This document shows, in pieces, positions 45,976-58,308 of a stretch of 64,000 nucleotides of DNA. This DNA comes from Glandiceps talaboti (lineage: Eukaryota > Hemichordata > Enteropneusta > Spengelidae), in contig NC_135554.1 in assembly GCF_964340395.1 (NCBI RefSeq), positions 9,683,475 through 9,747,474 on the forward strand, written 5' to 3'. Each line of letters opens with the position of its first letter. The stretch's first letter is position 1. The position numbers and the translations under genes were made by a program. The notes under the pieces are model-generated. The model saw nothing but the letters and a program-made list of their open reading frames with translations. It did not search any database and was not told the origin of the DNA.

Positions 45976-46740
45976 ATGAGTTCTTGCTCTAACATTCGTT
46001 GTTGTGTACTGCTGTTCATTCTGTGTGCTGTGACTCTCTTTGTATATTTTGGTATTCAGGAAAAAATACAAAATGCTGTAAGCATATATATAGCGAGAGC
46101 AGGACCAAAGTCTATCTACGTAGATGTGGGAGCTAACAGAGGTGACACATTGCGGGCATTTTATGCAAGGAAAGCTATAAACAATTCCAATAACGCGTTT
46201 ATGGTCATACCACGCAGACTGTACAAAGAGGAGCCGAATGTATGGAAGGTTTTCGCTTTTGAGGCAGATCCCATACATACGACGGAGCTGAAGGAACTTG
46301 AAAAACGACACAGTAACCTTACAATCTACACCGACACTGCTGCATGGATTGACTCGAATGGCATCACGATTTATGCCGATCGGAAAAGTCACAGTAAAGG
46401 GTTTTGGGGTACGTCTATTTCCGATACAAAGTCCGATGTGAACAAAAATGTACCTATACATGTTGACAGCGTAGATTTGAGTGCGTGGCTGACTGAACAC
46501 GTTCGACTCGACGACTTTCTTGTTCTAAAAATGAACATTGAGGGAGCAGAGTTTGAAATCCTGGACAAACTTTTGAAAGACAATACTTTCTGTTTGATTG
46601 ATGGTCTTTTTGTTTTCTACCATGCAAAGGTAGCTTTTCAAGGTAAAAATAAACTAGCAAATGAAATGCGAAACCGAGTGAGGGAACGGTCGAAGCAGCC
46701 AGACTGTCGAGTAGAAATTCTATTTGAATCCCAACATTGA
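45976..46740 (+). CDS. FkbM-type methyltransferase-like membrane protein, paralogue 2
   Basis: Intronless, 254 aa, the same length as the gene at 31575. The N-terminal ~45 residues diverge (one gap on each side), with a hydrophobic segment CVLLFILCAVTLFVYFGI. From SIYVDVGANRGDTL on the two are nearly identical: FAFEADPIHTTELKEL, KGFWGTSISDT, VLKMNIEGAEFEILDKLL and CRVEILFESQH are conserved. Most changes are conservative or in surface-like stretches (for example KRPDKG/KSHSKG). Selection for function is therefore likely in both copies. AATAAA lies at 46795, 55 bp after the stop. The role is as for paralogue 1, substrate unknown. Confidence 0.8.
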   Translation: MSSCSNIRCCVLLFILCAVTLFVYFGIQEKIQNAVSIYIARAGPKSIYVDVGANRGDTLRAFYARKAINNSNNAFMVIPRRLYKEEPNVWKVFAFEADPIHTTELKELEKRHSNLTIYTDTAAWIDSNGITIYADRKSHSKGFWGTSISDTKSDVNKNVPIHVDSVDLSAWLTEHVRLDDFLVLKMNIEGAEFEILDKLLKDNTFCLIDGLFVFYHAKVAFQGKNKLANEMRNRVRERSKQPDCRVEILFESQH

Positions 46741-46799
46741 AAACGTGTACGTAACAGATAGTCAACGATCGCGAGTTCGGGAGGTTTATGGGCCAATAA

Positions 46800-46990
46800 A
46801 CATGATAAACGAGGGAGCGTAGACATATTTCTTGACAGCCCCGAGGACATTTTCCGATAGTTTGATGTTTCTTCTCTTTACATCTCACCCCAAATTGTGC
46901 ATAGATGAAGAAAGTTAATACAGAACAAAATGTGATTTAAATTTGACGTGGGATCATAGGTAAAATGCTGAATATCAGTGTTTACAAAAC
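46800..46990. repeat. 3' flank shared with paralogue 1
   Basis: 'cttgacagccccgaggacat', then 'tttccgatagttt', and 'gcatagatgaag' match 32602-32690, and 'ggatcataggtaaaatgctg' matches 32715. The AATAAA seen at 32691 in copy 1 is AACAAA here. Confidence 0.85.
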
Positions 46991-47239
46991 ACAGGTACAG
47001 GTATTAAATATAGTACAGGGGTTGAGTATGTAGTGTGTGGTCTTTGCGCCCAGAACATGATCATAAATATATGGATATTAAATATTAAAGGGGTATTTTC
47101 ATGTGTGAAGTGTGTTTCTCTCACTGCATGTGTATATCAGGCATTGAATTTCAGTTGTGCACATTGTCATTGGCAGTATGTTTTTTTGCAGTTTTATATT
47201 GTATACATGTGCAAAGTTTCATTTGTAATCTATGGTTGA

Positions 47240-47915
47240 CATAACACTACTGGATCTCCTTAATGAGTAATTTGCATAATTAAGCCATACATAAAGAAGG
47301 TACTCTTAAAAGTTTGCAAAATTTTGTACATTCATCAACCATAATTAGCATACATACCATATAAAGCCTGTTGGCATAATATTTAGTTTTAATGACTATT
47401 TTGCATAATTAATGTTTTGTCATTAGGCTATATCTTAATTAAAAATGCAAGCTTCAAATTTCATAAAAAATTTGGTACATATATCAACCATAACAATGTG
47501 CACATGTACTGTATGAATGCTTGTTGATGTAGCTGTTAGTTTTAATGAGAATTTTGCATAATCAATGATTTTTGGTAATTAGGCTATATCTTAGGATGCA
47601 AACTTCAAATATATAATTTGGTGCCTCAGTACACCAAATACAACACAGCACATATATTTGATGTAGTTGTTATTGTATGTGTAATTTGTATAAATACGCC
47701 TTTTTGATAATAAGGTAATATCTTTAACCACAGACAGTTAAGAAGACTTGTCTGTGCTTTAACAGAATACAAACTTTAAATGTCAGATAATTTATTAATA
47801 CATACATTGATGGTAAAGAAGCGTATTTGTCCTTTTAAACCTTGGTGGTATAGCTTATAATCTTAATAGTTTATTTTCATAATGAATGATTTTTCAATAA
47901 TTTGGCAACATCTTA
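47240..47915. repeat. degenerate ~150-bp AT-rich repeat, cluster 5
   Basis: Four to five units with 'tttgcataattaat', 'ttaggctatatctta', 'cttcaaatttcata' and 'atatcaaccataacaa'. It ends at the TATG microsatellite. Confidence 0.8.
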
Positions 47916-48015
47916 TGTATGTATGTATGTATGTATGTATGTATGTATGTATGTATGTATGTATGTATGTATGTATGTATGTATGCATGCATGCATGCAT
48001 GCATGTATGTATGTA

Positions 48016-48046
<31 letters not shown>

Positions 48047-48285
48047 GTGTGTGTGTATGTATGTATGTATGCATGTGTGTATGTATGTATGTATGTATGT
48101 ATGTATGTATGTATGTGTGTGTATGTATGTATGTATGTATGTATGTGTGCGTGCGTGCGTGCGTGCGTGCGTATGTATGTATGTATGTATGTATGTATGT
48201 GTGTGTGTATGTATGTATGTATGTATGTATGCATGTGTGTATGTATGTATGTATGTATGTATGTGTGTGTGTGTGTATGTGTGTG

Positions 48286-48317
<32 letters not shown>

Positions 48318-48374
48318 TGCGTATGTATGTATGTATGTATGTATGTATGTATGTATGTATGTATGTATGTATGC
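47913..48374. repeat. (TATG)n/(TGCG)n microsatellite, ~460 bp
   Basis: Long TATG runs with GT, GCAT and GTGC sub-runs, including two GCGT blocks (about 48147-48170 and 48299-48322). The sub-run order repeats, indicating internal duplication. Confidence 0.98.
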
Positions 48375-48599
48375 AAGTTCAGATTTTATACATTTTCATA
48401 TATTTTAATTTCCTAGAGTACACATCATGCATAGCTATAACTCAGAATATATCACATTTCAACAATGTATATAGGAACAATAATCTATGGTTTTGCCCTT
48501 TCGAGAGGCATTCAATTCAAAACTGGTTTGTTATCGTTAAAAGCATGGACAATAGAATTGCTAGCATTAAGTAGACCAACAGATGGCATTCTCGTTCAG

Positions 48600-48835
48600 T
48601 CAACATTGCAAACAAAACACTCACATAAAAATGGTGTAACACACAATAAACCACTCCAATATTCCATACATGATGGCTGAATATTTTTTCAGTTTTCTAT
48701 TGACTCTGTATGACAGGCACAAGAAAGAAGACGCCAAGCATGTATGTAAATCATGAATTCTTTTATTTTGAATACAGTTACGTGTACACGTAGATCTGAG
48801 ATTCAAAAAAAAAATATACACATTAATCAAACATG
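48600..48835. repeat. duplicated segment (counterpart of 38870-39112)
   Basis: The left half is direct and the right half inverted relative to the other copy. Confidence 0.85.
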
Positions 48836-49009
48836 CATTAATTGCATCCTACATCATATTAGACAAAACATTACATATTGCTTATTATCTGTCTACTATC
48901 TACACCTATACTACTGCATGGGAGGGAAATATACATACAATTTAGTCAATTTATACATTTCACGCAGCATAGTTTATTAGACCCTACCACAGTAATACTT
49001 TATTTACAG

Positions 49010-49535
49010 TGTCCAGGCCCCACACTTTACAAGATCCCAACCAATGAATACTTTTATTTGTAGCACACACACACAGACACCTCCAAAAGGTAGTAAGACC
49101 CTAAATGGTGAATACTTAGTATTCATAGCACGCACCTACAAATTAGTAAGACCCTTACTGATGAATACTTTATTCACCGTTAAAAGTCAGACCCTGACAG
49201 ATGAATATTTTATTCATACACTGTTATGTTAGTAAGACCCTTACTGATGAATACTTTATTCACTGTTAAAAGTCGGACCCTGACAGATGAACATCTAATT
49301 GCCTGGGCTGTCAAAGTTAGACCCTAACTGATGAGTACCCTCTTCACTATTAACAGTCGGCTACAGACAGTTGAATACTTTTGGTATTTAATAGCCTGTA
49401 CTGCCCAAGTTAGACCCTAACAGATAAATACTTTATTATAGCATTTACTATTAATCAAGTAAATACTTCATTCACAGTGTAACTGCTAAATTAGTAAGAC
49501 CCTAACAGATTAATAAGTTATTCACTTATTAAAGC
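49010..49535. repeat. degenerate tandem repeat 'gtaagaccctaactgatgaa'
   Basis: About ten imperfect occurrences of 'agaccctnacngatgaatac' and 'tttattcac' at 45-70 bp spacing. There is no coding capacity. Confidence 0.85.
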
Positions 49536-50055
49536 TTACACATGTAAACCTTTGCATACATTTCAAAGAAATTTATACAACACAAAAGTTTTTTTTTTTT
49601 ATACTGCTTAGGAATAACTGAAAAGTCATTTAGAAATGAAAATAACTAACAAGGCTTTGTCTCTGACTGCCTTGAAAATATGTATTCAACGAAAAGAATG
49701 ATGAATTTTTTTTGTAATCACAAACCCTAAACCCCAAACTGACACCTTTCGTTTACCAGAGTATTACAAAAAAATATCAAATGCAAAATGGATAATAATA
49801 TTCATGATCATGCAAACTTTTTCACAAAATTTTTTAATGAACATTTTTTTTCTTCATAAAAACAAATTTTATCCCTTACATTTGAGACACATTAGCTGCA
49901 ATTATTTGCCAGTCTACAGGACAGTAGAGACTTTGGATAATTTTTTTATATTACGCTCGTTTGACTGTCTATGATAACAGTGAATTTCCGCAGATTTGAG
50001 CCAGAAAATATGATGTGTACATGTATCATGTTAATCATACGCCGACATTCACTTG
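49536..50055. other. non-coding, nothing recognised
   Basis: AT-rich sequence with poly-T and poly-A strings. Confidence 0.5.
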
Positions 50056-50059
50056 CTGC

Positions 50060-50165
50060 TATCATACAATAGCTGATTTCCGAGTTCTCTTCATTGTTAT
50101 GCGACGCAGCGCCCTCTATCATCAAATAGATCTCGATTTCGTCTGCAGTGTGAGATTGATTTTTG
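50060..50165 (-). repeat. inverted duplicate of 50335-50440
   Basis: On the - strand it encodes DEIEIYLMIEGAASHNNEEN and lines up with the + strand sequence at 50335-50440 (DEIDCLLMIEGAASHNNEEN). The arms are ~105 bp with a ~170-bp spacer holding the SAP-like sequence. Confidence 0.9.
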
Positions 50166-50194
50166 GAGTTTTTGGACTTTTCCATACAAGATTA

Positions 50195-50440
50195 ATAATA
50201 AATATAGATGCTGCAGATATTGAAAAGATGAAAGTAGGTGAGCTAAGGAAGGTGTTGGGGGATCGTGGTATAACGTGTGGCGAGGTTTAAAAGGCAAAGT
50301 TGGTATCGCTAGTGAGGTTAGCCATCGAGCTGTCGAATCAATCCCACACTACGGATGAAATTGATTGCCTTCTGATGATAGAGGGTGCTGCGTCGCATAA
50401 CAACGAAGAGAACCCAGAAATCAGCTATTGGAACAACAAC
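50195..50440 (+). pseudogene. SAP-domain-like coding remnant
   Basis: It reads DAADIEKMKVGELRKVLGDR, then GITCGEV, stop (TAA 50288-50290), then KAKLVSLVRLAIELSNQSHT and DEIDCLLMIEGAAS. The pattern 'L+xxLxxRGxxxxGxKxxLVxxL' is that of a SAP domain (helix-extended loop-helix, DNA binding). SAP domains occur in nuclear proteins and in several transposon proteins. The in-frame stop in the middle of the domain marks a pseudogene or transposon relic. Confidence 0.65.
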
Positions 50441-50900
50441 CTATCATGCTCAGCAACAATACTGTAAACTCCAAATCTGGCTTACGATTAAAAATTTAGG
50501 AATGAACAACAGTTGTCTGGTAGCTAGCACTAATATTTCGGGCACACCTCCTACAAAAATTTGGTCCTGAACGTAAAAAAAAATTATCATGTATAATCCT
50601 CATTGCACCACTGATATGATAACATTTTATGCGAGAACCTGGGACTGAATCCTGGGCCTTTAAGATATAGCCAATAATTACAGCTACTGTGTCTAAACAT
50701 GTAAGCACATCATGGTTTATAGTTATCCTATCAAAAAATCATAATATATTATATATATATAATATATACAGATGTCCTGCAACTGTCTTTCCCTCTACAA
50801 ACTCACCCCTATAAAGTTCATACATTTCTATATCAAACACAATCAAATAATGTATATCTACATATCTCCAGATCACAGACAACCTGATTAAAATATGACA
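50441..50900. other. non-coding, nothing recognised
   Basis: AT-rich sequence with a TATATA stretch near 50745-50770. No gene. Confidence 0.5.
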
Positions 50901-50919
50901 CACACACATTCATATATAC

Positions 50920-51270
50920 ATACGTACGTACGTACGTACATATATACATACATACATACATACATACACATACATACATACATACATACATACACACACA
51001 TACATACATAGACATACATACATACACATACATACATACATACATACATACATACATACACACACATACATACATACACACACATACATACATACATACA
51101 TACATAGGTACATACATACATACATACACACACACACATACATACATACATACATACATACAGTAGGTACATACATACATACATACATACATACATACAT
51201 ACATACATACATAGGTACATACATACATACATACATACATACATACATACATACATACATACATACACAC
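50920..51270. repeat. (CATA)n microsatellite, ~350 bp
   Basis: It starts as (ACGT)n at 50920-50938, then CATA runs with ACAC and TAGG interruptions. Confidence 0.98.
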
Positions 51271-51274
51271 ATAT

Positions 51275-52039
51275 ATGTGAAATGAACACTATCAATATAC
51301 AATTTTCTTGACTGCAACTAAACATGTGAACAACTGACAAAGTTCAGTAAATTCGCCATGGCGACACTAAGTCACATGGTAGAACAAACAAATGAAGAGT
51401 TTAACATTTTGTACATCATATTTTAATCAGATTATAGCAAAGACAATACATTGTCATATAACTACAGACAGGGTACTATAACACAAGCTTAGATAGATGG
51501 ATACAAGCTGTGTACTTCAAGATTGGAAATCACAAAAACATGTGGTTTAGGGGTGAGATCAATAGTTCAATGTAAGATAAAAAAAAACCTAAATTCTTTG
51601 GGGGGGGGGGGCATTTTAGTTCTCATCCTACAAAATAAATTTTACTTTTAATTGATGATTTGTACCCCTAAATACAAATATTTCTTCAAAAACTGTCAAA
51701 TTGAGAATGGAAGAATATTTGCTATAGTAAATGCGTGGCACTAAAATAGAAGAAAGTGTCAACTAAAGAATTATTCTTTACTAACTACATTCTAGCTTTG
51801 TATTCATAACACTACATACTACTACTTACTGATTTGAAATTGATTGAAGCACTTTTCAATTGTACCAGATAACCCCCCCCCCCCCCACCCTCCATATTGG
51901 GGATCCAAACACTGATGACACACAAGCATGCAATTTCACTTTTTATCTGTCTTTACTTCTCTGTAGTACCCTATCTACAGTTGTTTTATCTATAACAAAG
52001 GCACGTCTATTCAACATGTATAGAGATGTAACCATTCAC

Positions 52040-52112
<73 letters not shown>

Positions 52113-53740
52113 CCACAGAGCAGCTCAACAATAAATAGAATCCTCTCTCTATTTTTTAATATAGTATTCACATCTGAAATCATATCAAAGTTTTATCAGT
52201 TTGAAGATTATGTGGCCACTCTTCCCTGCTCTATTTTCACTCATTGGTTATAAAATATTTAAATTTCAAGGAATTCATTTGATTTCAATATTAATGATAA
52301 TTTACAACACTCAGATACGAGTTCAAAAAAACCATTTCATAAACATTTCTGAGATTTGGAAATATTGTGGCTTAGTTATTATCTCTTAAGTATATTTATA
52401 TTTATATGCATGTATTCAAATGTATGCATTTATGTAAATATTATTCATTTATGCAAAATATATGCAAGCCCTAAGAACTATCAGCCCTACCCCAGAAACC
52501 TGCTTAAAATTTACAATGTGGCCTGATAATGGGTTTTAGAGAACAAAGCACTTGATTATGATACAATTCAATTGCATTATTTTGTATAATATTTTTGACA
52601 ATTCTGTACAAGATTTGTTTCAAAGGAACACTACATTATGGCTTCCTTGCATAAATGAATACAATTTACATAAATTAGCATTTTATTCCAATATTAAAAC
52701 TTGACAATGGTCTGTACTACAGAAAGTGTAATATTTTTCACAAAAAAACATTTTTTAAACTTAACTTTTAATTCTCAACATTCCAGCCTTTACCACACAA
52801 GTTTGATGTGAACATTACACTCCCACTGTCCAATGATAGACATCTAAAAGTTGAACAAATTGCCCAACAATCGGTGACCATACTAGTCAACCAATCACGG
52901 GTGATCCATTAATGAGATGCATCACTGAAATCATCAATCATCCAATCAAAAACCATTCATTTAATGAGATGCAAATATTGCATGAGCTATTGTAAACTCT
53001 TTGACTTTCTAAAGTTGACAGTTATAATTGTTCTCAAAAAAAGTGAATAAACTCAAAAAAAAAATAAAAAATAAAAATTATGAATTATGTGATTGGATTG
53101 ATGAAACAGTTTTCATTAAAAGTGAATGTCATTTATGATTCTTTGGGTTTGCTTTTTTTTACACAATAAATTGTAAATATGATCAAATGTGAATTTAAGT
53201 ACAGCAGTTGTTATAGCAACAAAACTTGCTGGAAATTAAAAGATGATTTTGATAGACAACCTTCAAAATGTAATCTAATTCACATCTGATACTTTTTAAC
53301 AACTAATAAATACTATTCAATCACTCAATCATTCATTCAAACATTTCACAGTCAAAATTGCAGTTTTCTTCCCCAACAAATATTTATTAAATCTGGCAGA
53401 TACAGGTTGCTATTCAAATCCTGACATATGTAATAAACTTTCAAGTCCTTTTTTTCTGTTAGAAACTGACATCAAATTTGAAGATAAACTTGTTTGATTT
53501 GTACTTTTATCAAACTGACATCGGTTTTTTCACACATACACCTGTAGGTTCTTTCTTAAAGGGAACTGAATCAAAATGAGGTAACAGTCTTTCTTAACTT
53601 CAAAATGTGATAGTTTTTTTTTTCGTGACAGAATGTTCTAAACTACTACGCAAAACAATAAAGGCTATAACACAAGAGACAAGTCTTGTTTCAACTCAAT
53701 GTAGGTATGCTAAAAAGAAGCCTGTAAGCTCTAGGGTAGA
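51275..53740. other. intergenic, no gene recognised
   Basis: It includes a G run (51601-51611), a C run (51872-51886) and a (CT)n microsatellite (52044-52109). The rest is AT-rich with no coding evidence. Confidence 0.6.
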
Positions 53741-53750
53741 ATGTTATCAA

Positions 53751-53953
53751 TACACAGGTTAGTCTGTAAGGTACGCCATGACAGGGCGCCCTCACACATT
53801 GAAGAGGCCAATGAGGGTGGAACGACACGTCGTATCCTACAGTCTATACACAGGTTAGTCTGTAAGGTACGCTGTGACATGGCGCCCTCACACACTGAAG
53901 AGGCCAATGAGGGTGGAACGACACGTCGTATCCTACAGTTTATACACAGGTGA
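53751..53953. repeat. 96-bp tandem repeat, 2.1 units
   Basis: The unit starts 'tacacaggttagtctgtaag' at 53751, 53847 and (partial) 53943. It contains the short palindromes 'gcgccctcacacatt' and 'acgacacgtcgt'. Units 1 and 2 differ at only a few positions. Confidence 0.95.
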
Positions 53954-53959
53954 TCTCTT

Positions 53960-56238
53960 ACTACATTTTCTGATCCTTTTTTTTTTCCTGCCAACATCTG
54001 CAGAAATTTATCATGATATTATCTGTGAAACTTTTTCTTGTCCCTTGATTAGCGTAATAAAAAGAAATGTCTTGCTGAAGAAATAATGAAACATAAAAAT
54101 GCTACAGATATTAAATGAAAAAATAACGCAAACATGTCGTGGTCTTGGTGGGTATATTTTGATCACTTGACCGAATCTGAGTCACTACAGACTGATACAT
54201 AGAAATGCAACTTACATCCTAACAAGCTTGTAAATTGGTCATACAAGATATATCGGACTTTGGTGGGAATATTGAAGTCTATAGAATATTAGAATTAAGT
54301 GGATATGGTTTGTTTACCTATGTCACTGACTATAGTACACAAATTGTGACCTGAATACAATACAGTAAAATACATTTGATTCAAGTTTTAAACATTTCTA
54401 TAGTAAAGTCAGAACTTAGTAAAAACTTACAAAAATTTCACAATTTGATTTCTAAGTAGGGTAAGGCACTTCTTGGATGACAAATCACTATTAGGCATAA
54501 AAAAAAAGAGATATTGTGTGGTTCCGATTATATTCAATTTTAGAATAAATGGGGGAGGTAGATTTTTTTAAATATATATTTTTTTTAATTATTTTTTTTC
54601 ATATGTGGGTGTCTAGTTCAGTTAGTTATGTGTTAGAATAGGTGAATGTCTAGTTCATGAGTAGCTATGTTTTCCGTTGTTTTCAATATGGTCTCTGTGT
54701 TATTGGTTTCTTCTCATCAGATGTGCAGCCATTACAGATTGGAAGAACAGTTTTGTATTGCCTTTTTAAGTTGATTTCAGTTTCTGCATCCACTATTTCT
54801 TCACGATTTTCACAATTTTTTTTTCTCTTCTCAAATACGTTTTTAAAAAGTTTAGGGTCGGCTTAAAAAACTAGGTGGGGTCGGATAACCGGAACCAAAC
54901 AACTTTTTTTTTATTAGGCCTTACCACACTATTTTTTGTAAACTAGAAAGTCATGTGACCAAGTACACCAGCATTAATTCATCCCACAAGTTACTTTCAA
55001 ACTTTCATATATACAATATGAATTTATAATGTTACATTCATGAAGTGTCATTCTGGATAACTTTACAATATTATTCATCCCTTTTTTTCCTTGTTTTTTT
55101 TTTTTATACAGGAATTATCTTTCCTTACATCTTTTACTGGAAAAGGTTATTTTGGATCAGGAGAAGGCACTGGAATGATTTTTAGTTTTTGTTGGGTTTT
55201 TTTTGGAAAATTTTTATACTTCATCTAAAAGTTAAGTTTTCTGGTACAATCACCTCAAATACTATGCACTGTGATTCAAACTCTTAACAATCCTGTTTAT
55301 CTATCTAGTTCATACAAGTTTTTATTTTTTACAAGTTTCTTTATACATAATTCATTTCTAAGTTTTTTCATCTGTACATAGTCAAAATTCAAAATGTTTC
55401 TTACCTTTTATATATGCAAAGAGAAAATGGCAAAAATTCTGATCAAATTGAATCTAAATATGAAAAAATGGCATAAAACACATCATTTTGTGGTTACTTT
55501 GTTTTACTATGATGATAGAATAAATTACACAATTTTGAGGTTGAAACTTTTCTTGTTTTTTTTTTTCTGGTTCACTGAAATTTGCAGACACAAAGAACAG
55601 GTATAATAACTTGATCGAAAAGAAAATATAACCAAAGCAGGAATAAACTCAAAAAATTAGAATTGTCGTGTCAATTTATGAACAAGACAACTGTTACAAA
55701 ATGATATATAAATGGTAAACAGTCAAACAATAAAAAGGAGAACAGACTAGAAAGTATCACTTATACAACCTGTGAATAAACACCGGTGCATTCGCTTGCT
55801 CCTACGTAAGGCAAGAATGAGACACGTTTCATGCAAAGACATACAATATAATTAGTGTCAGTAACTTATCAAAGTATAAACACCACAGGGAGCGTGGCTG
55901 ACATAACTCTGTTTACTGATAGAACACTACATGTTAGAACAATCAAGTACGACTGTTACTGTTACTTTACAAGTTCAAAAGACATAACAAAGTGATAAAA
56001 GCATCACATAAACCTACATCAGACCCGCCTGTTGTTGTTTTGGATCATTTACATAGTTGTTTTACCTAATTCTGTGTTTACATCAAGTAGTTTCTTAGCT
56101 CACTTCATTCAAGCAAACATACCGGTGTATTTTTGTGGTTTATAAGTCCTGGCTATATATATATATATATTTTATATATGTATATGATAGAAACTGAGCT
56201 GCCTATTAATACAATTGATAAGGGTCAAAGGTTGACTT
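53960..56238. other. downstream of the MISP/AKAP2-like gene, nothing recognised
   Basis: AT-rich sequence with poly-T strings. Its left boundary is unknown, and part of it may be 3' UTR of the - strand gene. Confidence 0.5.
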
Positions 56239-56313
56239 TTATTTAAATTTATCCTCCCATTGTGATGCAAGTAGACTCTTCCTTTTCATAGGTTTACTGT
56301 AACTTTTATTATC
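56239..56313 (-). CDS. MISP/AKAP2-like protein, terminal coding exon
   Basis: On the - strand, acceptor ttatctttcag then 24 residues (DNKSYSKPMKRKSLLASQWE, DKFK) and TAA at 56241-56239, phase 0. A short C-terminal 'K-R-K-S-x-L-A-x-x-W-E' tail is the same kind of ending as AKAP2/MISP proteins have, which supports the family call. Confidence 0.8.
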   Translation of the reverse strand, partial: DNKSYSKPMKRKSLLASQWEDKFK

Positions 56314-57503
56314 CTGAAAGATAAAATATCAAATAGACTTTTAGCTAAGGGACGTGGAATAGCATAATTATTGTTACCAGTTGAGGGTATGTACTTGTAT
56401 GGAGCTGGCATCGATCAAAATGTAGGTGGAAGGGGACCCTGGGGGTTGAGGGGGTGTACCAGTGGCCAGCTCTGGTAGGGGTGTGTGGCCAATGCTGGAA
56501 ACTCTAGGCCCCAAAAATCAATACCCCATTTTAGACCATTATGGGCTTTTAAAAGGTGAAAGTTTAGACCTAAAATGTATTTAATACATTTTACAATTAA
56601 TGGCAGTTATGATTTGGTAAAGGACAATGGACCATACTTTTAGACCAAGCAAAAATCGAAAAATAATGCAAAGTGGACCCAGTTTTCGACTCTTCAGCTT
56701 GAATAAAACAGATCCCATTTTAGACCAAAGGGCCAGAAAACACACCCCAGGGCAGCCTGTATGTATGTATAGTCCAATAAAGGAGAGTAGTGGTTAGTTA
56801 ACCAAGTCCCATATAGCAAGGCCTATACTTGACTTCTGCCTATTAAAGTTGAGATCAATGCCAGCTCTGTACTGATAATAGAATGTGAATAGTGAATAAA
56901 CCAACACATCTTATCTTGTATGAAGTGTTTTCATGTATGGAAGTATGAACGACAAAGTACTGCAACATATATTGATACATTACTGAACTTGTCCTGATAC
57001 ACTGATGTAGATTTAGCTATAAGTAGTCATAACATTGCCTACTCAGCGGCAAATTTGAATTACAGTTTACTTTGATAACATCACTGAACGGGCATGCGAT
57101 ATTCAAATACACCCTTGTCTAGTGGTAGATATCATCATGGCTAGCTGTACAGAGTGATGTATTAGACAACAAACCTCGGTAACTGTAAGAGGCGCCAAAT
57201 TTGAAATTTGTTACGATTGAATTTATCAATAATGACGCACACAATAGCGGCACATCTTTGATCTGACCCTACTAAATTATGTACAAAGACACAGACCTAC
57301 TTTGATAATGTAATCAATATGTTGCTGTAATTTATCATTTCTACTTTGATTGGAAGCACTGTAACATCCAAGTTTTTCTTGTACATGTATCTTTTCCCAA
57401 TGTAATCTTTCCATTGAATGATGTCCTTGAATGTAGACATTGAAATCTACCAAAGCTACATATATGTATATGAAAATGATATAAACATAAAAACCCAACT
57501 CAC

Positions 57504-57847
57504 ATGATACTCTGACCCCGTTGATGAGTCCTCACCCAGTGTGGATGGTGATGATGATGATGATGGTGAAGGAGTGTGTGATATCTGATTCATGTACTTA
57601 GCATAGCCTGGTTTGTATGTGACATGTTCTACAGGTGATTGGGGTGGTGGAGACAGTGATCCATGACTGCTTGTATCTACAGAACTAGTTGGTGACTTAA
57701 CCGATGATCCGTTGGCGTTTTCCAGTCTTAGATCTGATGGTCTGTTTGGGTGGTGTGCACCATGTTCCCGCTTGAATGTCTCCTCTCGTTCTCTCTGACG
57801 TCTGATTTCTCTCTCAACAATAGATTCTCCTGCAGGACCATTGACTC
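57504..57847 (-). CDS. MISP/AKAP2-like protein, coding exon with IERE motif 7
   Basis: On the - strand, acceptor ttttttaag (57848) and donor gtgagt (57503). It enters in phase 1 (completing Gly) and leaves in phase 0. It starts GVNGPAGESIVEREIRRQRE, REETFKREHGAHH (seventh repeat of the motif). A Ser/Pro-rich stretch (SPPPQSPVEHVTYKPGY) and a poly-Ser run follow. Confidence 0.85.
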
Positions 57848-58308
57848 CTTAAAAAATGAAACATGAACAAGTATTTGTTGAGGACACTGTCCTAATAAGG
57901 TGCAGTATATTGTGGTACAATTTTGGACAACACTTATTCCAGCTACCTATAACCTCTATGACCTGTCATTTCTGTGAAATGTTTCAGTATAAAAAAAAGT
58001 TCTTTATATTTAGTGGGGAGGAGGGTGGGGTAGGGGTGTTAGATCATACTATATCATACAATTATTATATACACATTAAATTGTGGAATATTCTAGATTT
58101 ATCTGCTTTTTCTTCATTTCCCCATCTATTACTTTTATACAATGCACAGGCCAAGTTATTGTCTTTGAACAGAAAATATGGCTTATATACTTTGGTCATT
58201 CTACGTCACAACAACTTGTGTCTACATCACTAATTCTGTGGTTGCTAAAACTATGAGTCAGAACATTCAAAATTGCTGTTGTATATTATTGAGGAGATAT
58301 GACTTTGT

